Origin: Erythrobacter donghaensis
GTDB taxonomy: Bacteria; Pseudomonadota; Alphaproteobacteria; Sphingomonadales; Sphingomonadaceae
Length of the DNA: 43,360 bases
Assembly: GCF_001557325.1 (NCBI RefSeq)
Contig: NZ_LSJS01000081.1
Span: 1-43,360, forward strand
Reading direction: 5' to 3'
Part shown: piece after piece, positions 8,663-16,377 of the stretch
How positions within the stretch are numbered: position 1 is the stretch's first letter
Layout of the letters: each line of letters opens with the position of its first letter
Program-made: the position numbers and the translations under genes
Notes under the pieces: generated by a model
The model's input: only the letters and a program-made list of their open reading frames with translations
Databases searched by the model: none
What the model was told of the DNA's origin: nothing

Positions 8663-8941
8663 TCACTTGTTCAACCGCTCGCGGATTTCCTTGCCGGCCT
8701 TGAAGTAGGGCACGCGCTTCGAGGGCACGTCCACCGTCTCGCCGGTGCGCGGGTTGCGACCGCTTCTCGCCTCGCGCTCGCGGGTCGAGAACGCGCCGAA
8801 GCCGCGCAGCTCCACCCGTCCGCCCTCGGCCAGCCGCTGCGCGATCTCGTCGAAGAAGATGTCCACCACCTGCTCGATCTCGTCGGCGCGGAGGTCTGGG
8901 TTGTCCTTGTGCAATTCCTGCAACAGTTCGGATCTGATCAT
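8663..8941 (-). CDS. ihfB: Integration host factor subunit beta
   Basis: A 92-residue DNA-bending protein of the HU/IHF family. It heterodimerises with IHF-alpha, binds specific sites and bends DNA in transcription, replication and site-specific recombination. The MIRSELLQ start, the VELRGFGAFS core, the GRNPRTG arm with its intercalating Pro and the PYFKAGKEIRERL end match IHF-beta better than HU. A GGGAGATC ribosome-binding site precedes the ATG at 8941. The upstream 200 bp carry two perfect palindromes that may be operators. The alpha subunit is not in the window. Confidence 0.92.
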   Translation of the reverse strand: MIRSELLQELHKDNPDLRADEIEQVVDIFFDEIAQRLAEGGRVELRGFGAFSTREREARSGRNPRTGETVDVPSKRVPYFKAGKEIRERLNK

Positions 8942-9084
8942 ACCGATCTCCCGGCGGCCAGCATGGCCCGACCACGCTGACGCCGCTATGCGGGTTACCC
9001 CGTCGTTTATATTACGCGCCTCCGACCCGTGAGGCTGCCCCTTTAATCCCAAGCGTGCGACTTATGCAATCCCGCCACCCGGAA

Positions 9085-9094
9085 TTGCATGCAA
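9085..9094. promoter_or_regulatory. Perfect palindrome TTGCATGCAA
   Basis: A ten-base perfect palindrome in the ihfB upstream region, 144 bp from the ihfB start. With the palindrome at 9124-9135 it may form operator sites for ihfB. The short length means chance is possible. Confidence 0.3.
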
Positions 9095-9123
9095 AGTGTC
9101 ACATTACGGGAAACAGCGCAACC

Positions 9124-9135
9124 TACAGCGCTGTA
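9124..9135. promoter_or_regulatory. Perfect palindrome TACAGCGCTGTA
   Basis: A twelve-base perfect palindrome just downstream of the gntR-type gene stop and upstream of ihfB. The TACA/TGTA half-sites would suit a dimeric regulator, possibly the adjacent GntR protein, but nothing ties them together directly. Confidence 0.35.
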
Positions 9136-9148
9136 AGTTAGGAACTTG

Positions 9149-9487
9149 TCAGGAGGTCGGCGCAAGATCCGCCGGATCGAGGCCCAGCCGCGCCATCCGG
9201 TTACGGATCTCGGGCCATTCCTCGCGCAGGAAAGCCTCGCGCTCGGCCGCGCGCAGCCGCTCGGCCGCGCCGCGCACGACATACATGCCCACGCCGCGCT
9301 GCACCTCGACAAGCCCGTCGTTCTGGAACTGCTGGTAGGCCTTGGCGACCGTGAGCGGATTGGCCCTCTGTTCCGCCGCGAGCGCGCGCACCGAGGGGAG
9401 CATCGCCCCTTCCGGATAGACCCCGTCGATGATCGCCGCGGCGATCTGGTCGCGCAGCTTCAAGTAGACGGGGCGGTTGGGGTTCAT
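9149..9487 (-). CDS. GntR family transcriptional regulator, YtrA subfamily
   Basis: A 112-residue DNA-binding protein. The N-terminal winged helix (about residues 5-72) shows the GntR pattern: PVYLKLRDQI, GAMLPSVRALA, NPLTVAKAYQ and the wing GLVEVQRGVGMYV. The C-terminal tail is only about 40 residues, which is the short YtrA form with no ligand-binding domain like FadR or HutC. YtrA regulators usually control adjacent ABC or other transporters; here the divergent neighbour is a peptide transporter 174 bp away, a possible target. The gene precedes ihfB on the same strand, with a 207-bp gap. Confidence 0.85.
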   Translation of the reverse strand: MNPNRPVYLKLRDQIAAAIIDGVYPEGAMLPSVRALAAEQRANPLTVAKAYQQFQNDGLVEVQRGVGMYVVRGAAERLRAAEREAFLREEWPEIRNRMARLGLDPADLAPTS

Positions 9488-9661
9488 GGCGGCTGGAGTC
9501 CCTTGCGAGGTGCATCAGTGCCATAATACAGCCATGCGGTCAAGGAGAGCCCACGGGGATTCATCCGCAACAAATGCTTCACACTCGCGCAACACGCGCT
9601 AGGGTGCGCGGCCATGGGACCGCGTCCGCGAGAGGGGCGCACTTCAGGGATTCAAACAAGC

Positions 9662-11416
9662 ATGGCCACAACTGAGCTTCCGCACGGGGACAGCGCCGGG
9701 ACAATCCTCGGCCACCCCAAGGGTCTGTTCGTCCTCTTCTTCGCCGAGATGTGGGAGCGCTTCTCCTACTACGGCATGCGGGCGCTCTTGATCTTCTACC
9801 TCACCAAGCACTGGCTTTTCGACGACGCGCAGGCGGGCGTGATCTACGGCGCCTATACCGCGCTCGTCTACATCACCCCGGTGCTGGGCGGCTATCTCGC
9901 CGACAAGTATCTCGGGCAGAGGAAGGCCGTCACCTATGGCGCGGTGCTGCTGACCTTCGGCCACTTCCTGATGGGCTTCGAAGGGAATGGCGGACAAGAC
10001 GCGGCGAGCCTCAGCATCTTCTGGCTGGCGCTGGCCTTCATCATCGTCGGCTCGGGCTTCCTGAAGGCGAACATCTCGGTGATCGTCGGCCAGCTCTACC
10101 CGCGCACCGACGTGCGGCGCGATGGGGCCTACACGATCTTCTACATGGGCATCAATCTCGGCGCGTTCCTCGGTTCGCTGCTGTGCGGCTATCTCGGCGA
10201 GACCTACGGCTGGGCCTACGGCTTCGGCGCGGCGGGCTTCGGGATGCTGCTCGGCTTGATCGTGTTCACCGTGTTCAAGCCGTTGCTGCTGGGCCGCGGC
10301 GAGCCGCCGATTGCGCTGACGAAGGGCACCGAATGGGGCCTTTATGCCGTCGGTCTGGCGGCTGTCGGGATGGCGTGGTGGATGGTCCAGAATCAGGGCG
10401 TGGTCGGCACGCTCCTCGGAACATTCGGTATCGCTCTGGTCAGCTACGTGCTCTACATTGCTGCTTTCCAGATTCCCTATGGCTCGCTTGATCGCGCACC
10501 CAAGCCGTCGCTGGGCTTCTTCCTGTTCTCTTCAGCCGTGGCGATCTTCGGTATGTTGATGGTCGGTATCGGCAATTCGGCCATGGTGCCAGTGGCCGCG
10601 GCGGGTGGTATCGGCATGCTGCTGGCGATGGTCTACGAGGCTTTCACGCGCCGGAACGAGGATCGCGATCGGATCTTCGCCGCGATGTTCCTGATCCTCG
10701 GCTCGATCCTGTTCTGGGCGCTGTTCGAACAGGCGGGCTCTTCGCTCAACCTCTACACGGATCGTCACGTCGACCGGACGATCTTCGGCTTCGAGGTTCC
10801 GGCATCGGTGTTCCAGTCAGTCAACGCGGCCTACATTGTGCTGCTGGCCCCGGTATTCGCGGCGCTGTGGACGTGGCTCGGGCGCAAGGGGCTCGAGCCC
10901 TCGGCCCCGGCCAAGTTCGGCCTTGCGCTGATGCAGCTGGGTGCGGGCTTCCTCGTGCTGGTCGCGGGCGCGGCGACCGGGAACCTCACCCCGGTGCTGT
11001 TCATCTTCCTCATCTACCTGCTCCACACCACCGGCGAGCTGTGCCTCAGCCCCGTGGGCCTGTCGGCAATGAACCGTCTGGCTCCGGCGCACATGGCCTC
11101 GCTGATCATGGGCACCTGGTTCTTCGCCTCGGCCACCGGCAACTTCGCCGCCGGGTTGATCGCCGCCGCGACGGGTTCGGAAGCCGCCTCGGGCGAGGGT
11201 GCGGGCAAGGACGTCGTGCTCGGGGTCTACTCGCAGATCGGTTGGATCGCGGTGGCGGTCGGCGTCGGGGTGCTGCTGGTCAGCCCGCTGATCAGGAAGC
11301 TGATGCACCTCGACACGCTGCGCGACGACGGTGCGGTCTCCGAAGCCGAACGCGTCTTCGGCGACGCCGAGGCGCAGCAGGCCGGCATCCGCCCCGTCAC
11401 CGGCCCCGCCGCGTAA
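9662..11416 (+). CDS. Proton-dependent oligopeptide (POT/PTR2) transporter
   Basis: A 584-residue inner-membrane MFS transporter that takes up di- and tripeptides with protons. The start region holds the POT proton-coupling motif EMWERFSYYG in TM1, followed by GGYLADKYLGQRKAV, the PTR2 family signature between TM2 and TM3. Twelve or more hydrophobic segments follow, and ALFEQAGSS in the second half is the conserved substrate-site motif. The start at 9662 (MATTELP) is preferred because the upstream in-frame codons lack similarity. It lies upstream of secreted amidohydrolases, which suggests coupled peptide or cyclic-amide use, but the 91-bp gap contains a strong hairpin, so co-transcription is uncertain. 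Confidence 0.93.
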   Translation: MATTELPHGDSAGTILGHPKGLFVLFFAEMWERFSYYGMRALLIFYLTKHWLFDDAQAGVIYGAYTALVYITPVLGGYLADKYLGQRKAVTYGAVLLTFGHFLMGFEGNGGQDAASLSIFWLALAFIIVGSGFLKANISVIVGQLYPRTDVRRDGAYTIFYMGINLGAFLGSLLCGYLGETYGWAYGFGAAGFGMLLGLIVFTVFKPLLLGRGEPPIALTKGTEWGLYAVGLAAVGMAWWMVQNQGVVGTLLGTFGIALVSYVLYIAAFQIPYGSLDRAPKPSLGFFLFSSAVAIFGMLMVGIGNSAMVPVAAAGGIGMLLAMVYEAFTRRNEDRDRIFAAMFLILGSILFWALFEQAGSSLNLYTDRHVDRTIFGFEVPASVFQSVNAAYIVLLAPVFAALWTWLGRKGLEPSAPAKFGLALMQLGAGFLVLVAGAATGNLTPVLFIFLIYLLHTTGELCLSPVGLSAMNRLAPAHMASLIMGTWFFASATGNFAAGLIAAATGSEAASGEGAGKDVVLGVYSQIGWIAVAVGVGVLLVSPLIRKLMHLDTLRDDGAVSEAERVFGDAEAQQAGIRPVTGPAA

Positions 11417-11453
11417 CGTTCACCGGACACGAATTTCGTCCGACACCATGGAC

Positions 11454-11505
11454 AAACCTCGCGTTTTCCGTTCCAAAGCAAGTGGAGCGGAATAACGCGA
11501 GGTTT
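11454..11505 (+). promoter_or_regulatory. Long hairpin over the ribosome-binding site of the amidohydrolase gene
   Basis: AAACCTCGCGTT (11454-11465) is perfectly complementary to AACGCGAGGTTT (11494-11505). Inside it TTCCGTTCC pairs with GGAGCGGAA (one mismatch), with a single bulged T and a nine-base loop. The right arm contains the GAGG that would serve as Shine-Dalgarno for the ATG at 11508. There is no T-tract, so translational control or a protein-binding dyad is as likely as termination. Confidence 0.6.
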
Positions 11506-11507
11506 GC

Positions 11508-12944
11508 ATGTATCGAGAATCGAAGTGGCGCGCCCGTTCAGGCGCGCTGGCCACCCTTGCGAGCGCACTGGCGCTGATCGCGGGGGCCACCGTCGCCGAC
11601 GCGAAAGAGCGGGACAAGAAGAAGGGCAAGGACGAGGAGGCCGCCGAGGCACCCGCCTTCGCAGCCATCAAGCCGGGCGAACCGGTCTACCCCTCGACCT
11701 ACAAGCCCTTCCCCAATGTCGCGACCGCGATCCGGGGCGCGACCATCTATGACGGGCGCGGCAAGAAGATCGACAATGGCGTCGTCTTCATGAGCGGCGG
11801 CAAGATCGTCGCGGTCGGCGGCCCCGACACGCCGATCCCGGCCGACATCGCGTTGTTCGACGGCACCGGCAAGTTTGTCACCCCCGGCATCATAGACATT
11901 CACTCGCACCTCGGCGATTACCCCTCGCCCAGTGTCGACGCGCATTCGGACGGCAATGAGGCGACCAGTCCGACCACGCCCGAGGTGTGGGCCGAACACT
12001 CGGTCTGGCCGCAGGACCCCGGCTTCAGCCGCGCGCTGGCGAATGGCGGGATCACGAGCCTGCAGATCCTCCCCGGCTCGGCGAACCTGATGGGCGGGCG
12101 CTCGGTGACGCTCAAGAACGTCCCGGCGCGCACGATGCAGGGGATGAAGTTCCCGGGCGCGCCCTACTCGATGAAGATGGCCTGCGGGGAAAACCCCAAG
12201 CGCGTCTATGGCGAGCGCGGGCGGATGCCCTCGACCCGGATGGGCAACCTTGCGGTCAACCGCGAGACGTGGCTCGCCGCGATCGACTATGCCAACGACA
12301 AGAAGGCCAAGCGCGATCTCGGCAAGGAAACGCTGGTCGGCGTGCTCAAGGGCGAGATCCTGATCCAGAACCACTGCTACCGCGCCGACGAGATGGCGCT
12401 GGTGCTCGATATGGCCAAGGAGATGGGCTACAAGGTCGCCGCCTTCCACCACGCGGTCGAGGCCTACAAGATCGGCGACCTGCTGCGCGCGAATGACGTG
12501 TGCTCGGCGATCTGGGCCGACTGGTACGGGTTCAAGATGGAAAGCTACGACGGCATCCTCGAGAACGCTGCCTTCCTTCAGCGCGAGGGCGCCTGCGTGG
12601 TGATCCACTCGGACGACGAGAACGACATCCAGCGCCTCAATCAGGAGGCCGCCAAGGCGCAGGCCGCCGGCGCGCGGGTGGGGATCGACATCCCCGATGC
12701 GACCGTGATCGGCTGGATCACCTACAACGCCGCCAAGGCGATGGGGATCGGCGACATGACCGGCAGCCTCGAGACCGGCAAGATGGCCGACGTGGTGCTG
12801 TGGAACGGCGATCCGCTCTCGGTCTATTCGCGGCCCGAGAAGGTGTGGATCGACGGGGCGCTGATGTTCGATGCGCTCAACCCCAAGACGCGTCCGGTGA
12901 GCGATTTCGAGCTCGGCCAGCCCGGTGAAGGAGATGTGAAGTGA
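11508..12944 (+). CDS. Secreted amidohydrolase (imidazolonepropionase-like), catalytic member
   Basis: A 478-residue protein with an N-terminal signal sequence (hydrophobic stretch about residues 13-30 ending near VADA) and then a Lys/Glu-rich spacer. The metal-dependent hydrolase barrel follows: the TPGIIDIHSH strand gives the HxH metal ligands H132 and H134, further histidines are in NHCYRAD and AFHHAVE, and the late Asp motif is IHSDDEND. The C-terminal TGSLETGKMADVVLW is the usual beta-sandwich return. The family hydrolyses cyclic amides, N-acyl compounds or dipeptides; the substrate is unknown. The stop overlaps the next start (GTGA). Translation may be limited by the hairpin at 11454-11505. 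Confidence 0.87.
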   Translation: MYRESKWRARSGALATLASALALIAGATVADAKERDKKKGKDEEAAEAPAFAAIKPGEPVYPSTYKPFPNVATAIRGATIYDGRGKKIDNGVVFMSGGKIVAVGGPDTPIPADIALFDGTGKFVTPGIIDIHSHLGDYPSPSVDAHSDGNEATSPTTPEVWAEHSVWPQDPGFSRALANGGITSLQILPGSANLMGGRSVTLKNVPARTMQGMKFPGAPYSMKMACGENPKRVYGERGRMPSTRMGNLAVNRETWLAAIDYANDKKAKRDLGKETLVGVLKGEILIQNHCYRADEMALVLDMAKEMGYKVAAFHHAVEAYKIGDLLRANDVCSAIWADWYGFKMESYDGILENAAFLQREGACVVIHSDDENDIQRLNQEAAKAQAAGARVGIDIPDATVIGWITYNAAKAMGIGDMTGSLETGKMADVVLWNGDPLSVYSRPEKVWIDGALMFDALNPKTRPVSDFELGQPGEGDVK

Positions 12945-14251
12945 AGCGGCTCCTCACACTAGCGGCCAGCACTCTGGCCCTTTGCGCCGCGCCCGCCATG
13001 GCGCAGGACGTGACCATCACCAATGCCCGGGTCGTCGTCGGCGACGGCAGCGAGCCGATCGAGGGCGGCACAGTCGTCGTTCAGGGCGGCAAGGTCGTCT
13101 ATGCCGGCCCCGCCGCTGGCGCCCCTGCGGGCGGCACGCCGGTCGATGCCAGGGGCGCCTACGTTACCCCCGGCATCTTCGCGACCGTCACCACGCTCGG
13201 CCTTGCCGATGTCTCGGCGGTGAGCGAGACCGAGGACTCGCGCGCCGCCGCCTCGCCCTTCAGTGCGGCGCTCGATGCGGCGACCGGTATCAACCCGCTC
13301 TCGCAGCACATCCTCGTCCACCGCGCCGCCGGGATCACCCGCGCGGCGACCACCACCGTGCCGACCGGCTCGATCTTTGCGGGGCAAGGCGCGATCATCG
13401 ACCTCGATGGCGATGCGACCCCGGTGATGCAGGCGCGCGCGTTCCAGATGGTCGACTTGGGCGAGAACGGGGCGCGCCTTGCGGGCGGCAGCCGTCCGGC
13501 GGCGCACCTGCTGCTGCGCGCCTCCCTGCGCGAGGCGCAGGCGCTCGCGGGCAAGCCCGGCACGCCGCAGACCACCGAGATCGTCAAGGACGACGAAGTC
13601 CTGCTCAGCCGCTTCGATGCCGAGGCGCTGGTGCCGGTGGTGACGGGCAAGCAGAAGCTCTATGTCGCCGCCGAACGCGCCTCCGACATCCGCGGCGCGC
13701 TCGCGCTCAAGAGCGAGTTCCCGGCGCTCGATCTGGTGCTCGTGGGCGCGACCGAGGGGTGGATGGTGGCAAGCGAGATCGCCGCCGCCAGGGTGCCGGT
13801 GATCGCCAACGGCCTCAACGATCTGCCTGCCAGCTTCGAACAGCTGGGCGCGACCCAGTCCAACGCCGGGCGCATGATGCGCGCGGGCGTGAAGGTCGCG
13901 ATCAACGCCGACTCGCTCCAGAACCCCCGCCGCCTGCAGCAGGTGGCGGGCAATCTCGTCGCGCTGAACCGGCTGCCGGGCGCGGCGGGAATGAGCTGGG
14001 GGCAGGCCTTCGCCGCGATCAGCTCGGTTCCGGCCGAGATCAGCGGGATGGGCGGCAAGGCGGGGGTGCTGAAGCCCGGCGCGCTCGGCGATGTGGTGAT
14101 CTGGAGCGAGGACCCGCTCGAGGCGGGCGCGGTGCCCACCCAGGTGTTCATCGGCGGGGTGAAGCAGGATCTCACCAGCCACCAGTCGCGGCTGCGCGAT
14201 CGCTACCGCGAGCTGGACGAAAGCCAGCGGCCCGAGGCCTACGACTGGTGA
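12941..14251 (+). CDS. Secreted amidohydrolase-fold protein lacking the HxH metal ligands
   Basis: A 436-residue protein with a clear signal peptide (MKRLLTLAASTLALCAAPAMA). It keeps the amidohydrolase scaffold: an N-terminal beta-sandwich (ITNARVVVGDGSEPI), the TPG strand and the C-terminal GVLKPGALGDVVIWS. The metal-binding DxHxH is replaced by ATVTT around residues 81-85, so V83 and T85 stand where the two histidines should be, and no obvious replacements appear. It is therefore probably a pseudoenzyme or works by another mechanism. GTG start, preceded by AGGAG and overlapping the stop of the catalytic paralogue by four bases, so the two are coupled. A joint complex is an inference. Confidence 0.82.
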   Translation: MKRLLTLAASTLALCAAPAMAQDVTITNARVVVGDGSEPIEGGTVVVQGGKVVYAGPAAGAPAGGTPVDARGAYVTPGIFATVTTLGLADVSAVSETEDSRAAASPFSAALDAATGINPLSQHILVHRAAGITRAATTTVPTGSIFAGQGAIIDLDGDATPVMQARAFQMVDLGENGARLAGGSRPAAHLLLRASLREAQALAGKPGTPQTTEIVKDDEVLLSRFDAEALVPVVTGKQKLYVAAERASDIRGALALKSEFPALDLVLVGATEGWMVASEIAAARVPVIANGLNDLPASFEQLGATQSNAGRMMRAGVKVAINADSLQNPRRLQQVAGNLVALNRLPGAAGMSWGQAFAAISSVPAEISGMGGKAGVLKPGALGDVVIWSEDPLEAGAVPTQVFIGGVKQDLTSHQSRLRDRYRELDESQRPEAYDW

Positions 14252-14760
14252 TGGGCATGCAAGCGAAGCCCCTCGCCGCGCTGGCGGGCGCGCTGCTGCT
14301 CGCCGCCGTGATCTCCGGCGCCCCTGCCGCCGCGCAGGACAAGGCGCCCGACGCCAACGCCCAGAATCCGGCGTGGCACGCGCAGCAGCAGCTTTACCTT
14401 CTCGGCCTCAAGGCGGAGGACGGGTGGTACACCGCCGAGGGCGGCTTGCGCTGGCGCTGGCTCAAGTATCTGGCCTCGGAGAAGAAGCCCAAGGTCTCGG
14501 ACGTGGTTACCGTCCACTACGAGGGCAAGCTGCTCGACGGGACGGTGTTCGACAGCTCCTATGCGCGGGGGCAACCGGCCACCTTCCCGCTGGCGCGGCT
14601 GGTTCCCGGCTGGCAGATCGCCATTCCCCAGATGGGCGTGGGCGAGATCATCGAGATCGCGATTCCCGCCGACCTTGCCTATGGCCCGGTCGGGCGCGGA
14701 CCGATCCCGGGCAATGCAACGCTGGTGTTCAAGGTCGAACTGATCGGGATCGGCGGCTAG
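14251..14760 (+). CDS. FKBP-type peptidyl-prolyl isomerase, exported
   Basis: A 169-residue protein with a signal peptide (cleavage near PAAAQD). After about 70 residues the FKBP domain begins: VTVHYEGKLLDGTVFDSS, then LVPGWQIAIPQMGVGE, ADLAYG and the final LVFKVELIGI strand, all family hallmarks. It catalyses cis-trans isomerisation of X-Pro bonds and here probably helps folding of exported proteins. The start overlaps the previous stop (TGATG); a GTG at 14248 and an ATG at 14257 are alternatives. It completes a three-gene coupled run with the two amidohydrolases. The stop overlaps that of the convergent regulator gene in CTAG. Confidence 0.9.
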   Translation: MGMQAKPLAALAGALLLAAVISGAPAAAQDKAPDANAQNPAWHAQQQLYLLGLKAEDGWYTAEGGLRWRWLKYLASEKKPKVSDVVTVHYEGKLLDGTVFDSSYARGQPATFPLARLVPGWQIAIPQMGVGEIIEIAIPADLAYGPVGRGPIPGNATLVFKVELIGIGG

Positions 14761-15113
14761 TCACCCCGTAGTGGCGGCCAGGGCGGGGCGGTCTCGCCCT
14801 CGCCGTAGAGGTGCGCGGCGCTCCAGCCCGCCAACTCGGTGAACAGCGGCACCAGCGCCTGCGCCTTCTCCGTCAGGACATAGCGCGCGCGCTTGCCTTC
14901 GGGCGGGTCGCGGCGGAGCAGGCCTGCCTCCTGCAACATCGCCAGCCGCGAGGTGAGCGCGGCGCGATTGATCCCGAGCCGCGCGACGAATTCCTCGAAC
15001 CGCTCCGCCCCCAGGAAGGCGTCGCGCAGGATCAGCAGCACCCAGCGATCGCCGAGCAGGCGCGCGGCGCGGGCGACGGGGCACGGCGCGCGGGAGAGGC
15101 GATAGGTTTTCAT
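14757..15113 (-). CDS. HxlR family transcriptional regulator
   Basis: A 118-residue winged-helix protein. The CPVARAARLLGDRWVLLILRD block, the AERFEEFVARLGINRAALTSRL recognition region and the wing with GKRARYVLTEKA are the HxlR pattern, including the early cysteine that is redox-active in some members. The start at 15113 fits the family; a longer form from 15155 would read through a palindromic operator. That operator lies two bases before the start codon, so autorepression is likely. Divergent to a thioesterase gene with which it shares twin operators; control of that gene is the simplest reading. Confidence 0.88.
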   Translation of the reverse strand: MKTYRLSRAPCPVARAARLLGDRWVLLILRDAFLGAERFEEFVARLGINRAALTSRLAMLQEAGLLRRDPPEGKRARYVLTEKAQALVPLFTELAGWSAAHLYGEGETAPPWPPLRGD

Positions 15114-15114
15114 C

Positions 15115-15129
15115 GTCTGATTATCAGAC
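15115..15129. promoter_or_regulatory. Operator palindrome 1, GTCTGATTATCAGAC
   Basis: A perfect dyad with half-sites GTCTGA and TCAGAC around TTA, immediately upstream of the HxlR regulator start. It matches the second dyad at 15159-15173 in its outer five bases on each side. Probable binding site of the HxlR dimer. Confidence 0.7.
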
Positions 15130-15158
15130 TTGCGCGCGCCGATGGCAAGGCGCATAAA

Positions 15159-15173
15159 GTCTGTGAATCAGAC
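15159..15173. promoter_or_regulatory. Operator palindrome 2, GTCTGTGAATCAGAC
   Basis: The second copy of the dyad; with flanking AA and TT it extends to AAGTCTG...CAGACTT. Its centre lies 44 bp, about four helical turns, from that of operator 1. It sits just before the AAGGAG ribosome-binding site of the thioesterase gene, so occupancy would block that promoter too. Confidence 0.7.
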
Positions 15174-15187
15174 TTAAGGAGTCTCCC

Positions 15188-15658
15188 ATGTCGACCTCCC
15201 CCGTCACCCGCTTCGACAGCCCCGAAGCCGCAATCGCCTACATGAAGCAGGTCGCGGTCGCCCGGTCGGGCTTCTCCAGCTGGCTCGATGTCGAGCCGGT
15301 CAGGGTGTGGCAAGGGGAGAGCGAACTCACCCTCGAACTTCGCCCCGAGATGACCCAGCACCACGGCTTCGCTCACGGAGCGATCGTCGGGTTGATGGCG
15401 GACAATGCCTGCGCCTGGGCGGGGGCCTCGGTGGCGGGCGACGTGGTGACGGGGGGCTACACCATCGACTTCCTGCGCCCGGCCAAGGGCGAGCGGCTGC
15501 GCGCGCGCGGCACCGTGATCAAGGCGGGCAAGCGCCAGGTGGTGGTGCGCGCCGATGTCTGGGCCGAGAGCGAGGGCGAGGCTCCGGTCCACGTTGCCGC
15601 GGCGCAGGCGACGATCGTGCCGACCGGGCTGCCGAGCGCCAGGGTGGAACTTGCGTGA
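15188..15658 (+). CDS. PaaI family hotdog-fold thioesterase
   Basis: A 156-residue single-domain hotdog protein. The central HHGFAHGAIVGLMADNA helix with its Gly/Asp is the PaaI thioesterase signature, followed by the GGYTIDFLRPAKGE strand pair. Enzymes of this type hydrolyse acyl-CoA thioesters, often aromatic or short chain; the substrate is open. A good AAGGAG site precedes the ATG. Divergent from the HxlR regulator with two shared palindromes between them, so it is probably induced when that regulator is released. Confidence 0.87.
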   Translation: MSTSPVTRFDSPEAAIAYMKQVAVARSGFSSWLDVEPVRVWQGESELTLELRPEMTQHHGFAHGAIVGLMADNACAWAGASVAGDVVTGGYTIDFLRPAKGERLRARGTVIKAGKRQVVVRADVWAESEGEAPVHVAAAQATIVPTGLPSARVELA

Positions 15659-15702
15659 AGCGCGGCTAGGCGGCCTTGCCAACCCATGTTAGCTTGGCGG
15701 CC

Positions 15703-16377
15703 ATGGATGGGGATCTGATCACGCTCGCCGCGGCCAATGCCGCTTTCGTCGGCTCGCACTTCGCCATGTCGCACCCCCTGCGGATGCCGATGGTGCGCGC
15801 GATCGGGGCGGGGGGCTTCCAGATCGCCTACACCGTGGTGAGTTTCGCCGCGCTCGCCTGGGTCTATTTCGCCTTCCTCGCCGCGCCGCCCGCCGATCTC
15901 CCGGGTTCGGGCGAGGCGGGGTGGATCATCGCCACGCTGCTGACCTGGCCCGCGATGGTGCTGCTCGCCGGATCGCTGATCGGCAACCCCGCGCTCCCGA
16001 CCCCGCTCGCAGAGCAGCAGGCACGCGCCGAGCCCAAGGGCGTGTTCCGCGTCACGCGCCACCCGATGATGTGGGGGATCGGCCTGTGGGCGCTCTCGCA
16101 CATGGTGCTGTTCTGGAGCACCCGAACGATGATCACCGCCCTTGCGATGGGGGTGCTGTCGCTGGTCGGATCGCGCTTGCAGGATGGCAAGAAGGCGGCG
16201 CTGATGGGCGAGGCCTGGGCCGAATGGTCGAGCCGCACCTCCTGGTGGCCGCGCTTGGGGCAGTTCACCGGTGTCGGCACGGTGCCGTTGGCGGTGGGCA
16301 CGGGGCTGTGGCTGGCGGCGAGCTGGCTTCACCTATGGCGCGCCGGGATCCCGGCGGGCGTGTTCAAGTGGCTCTAA
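15703..16377 (+). CDS. NnrU family integral membrane protein
   Basis: A 224-residue inner-membrane protein with about six hydrophobic segments. The VTRHPMMWGIGLWALSH motif is typical of NnrU/MddA-like and isoprenylcysteine-methyltransferase-like proteins. NnrU was linked to nitric oxide metabolism in some alphaproteobacteria, but no denitrification gene is nearby, so that role is not supported here. The ATG at 15703 is preferred to a TTG 27 bases upstream because it begins at the first membrane segment. Its stop overlaps the convergent hydrolase stop (CTAA). Confidence 0.83.
   Translation: MDGDLITLAAANAAFVGSHFAMSHPLRMPMVRAIGAGGFQIAYTVVSFAALAWVYFAFLAAPPADLPGSGEAGWIIATLLTWPAMVLLAGSLIGNPALPTPLAEQQARAEPKGVFRVTRHPMMWGIGLWALSHMVLFWSTRTMITALAMGVLSLVGSRLQDGKKAALMGEAWAEWSSRTSWWPRLGQFTGVGTVPLAVGTGLWLAASWLHLWRAGIPAGVFKWL

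Noticed and set aside
15114..15155. Longer start for the HxlR-type regulator at 15155
   Set aside because: The extra residues would be encoded by the palindromic operator and are not a family feature; the start at 15113 aligns with the domain.
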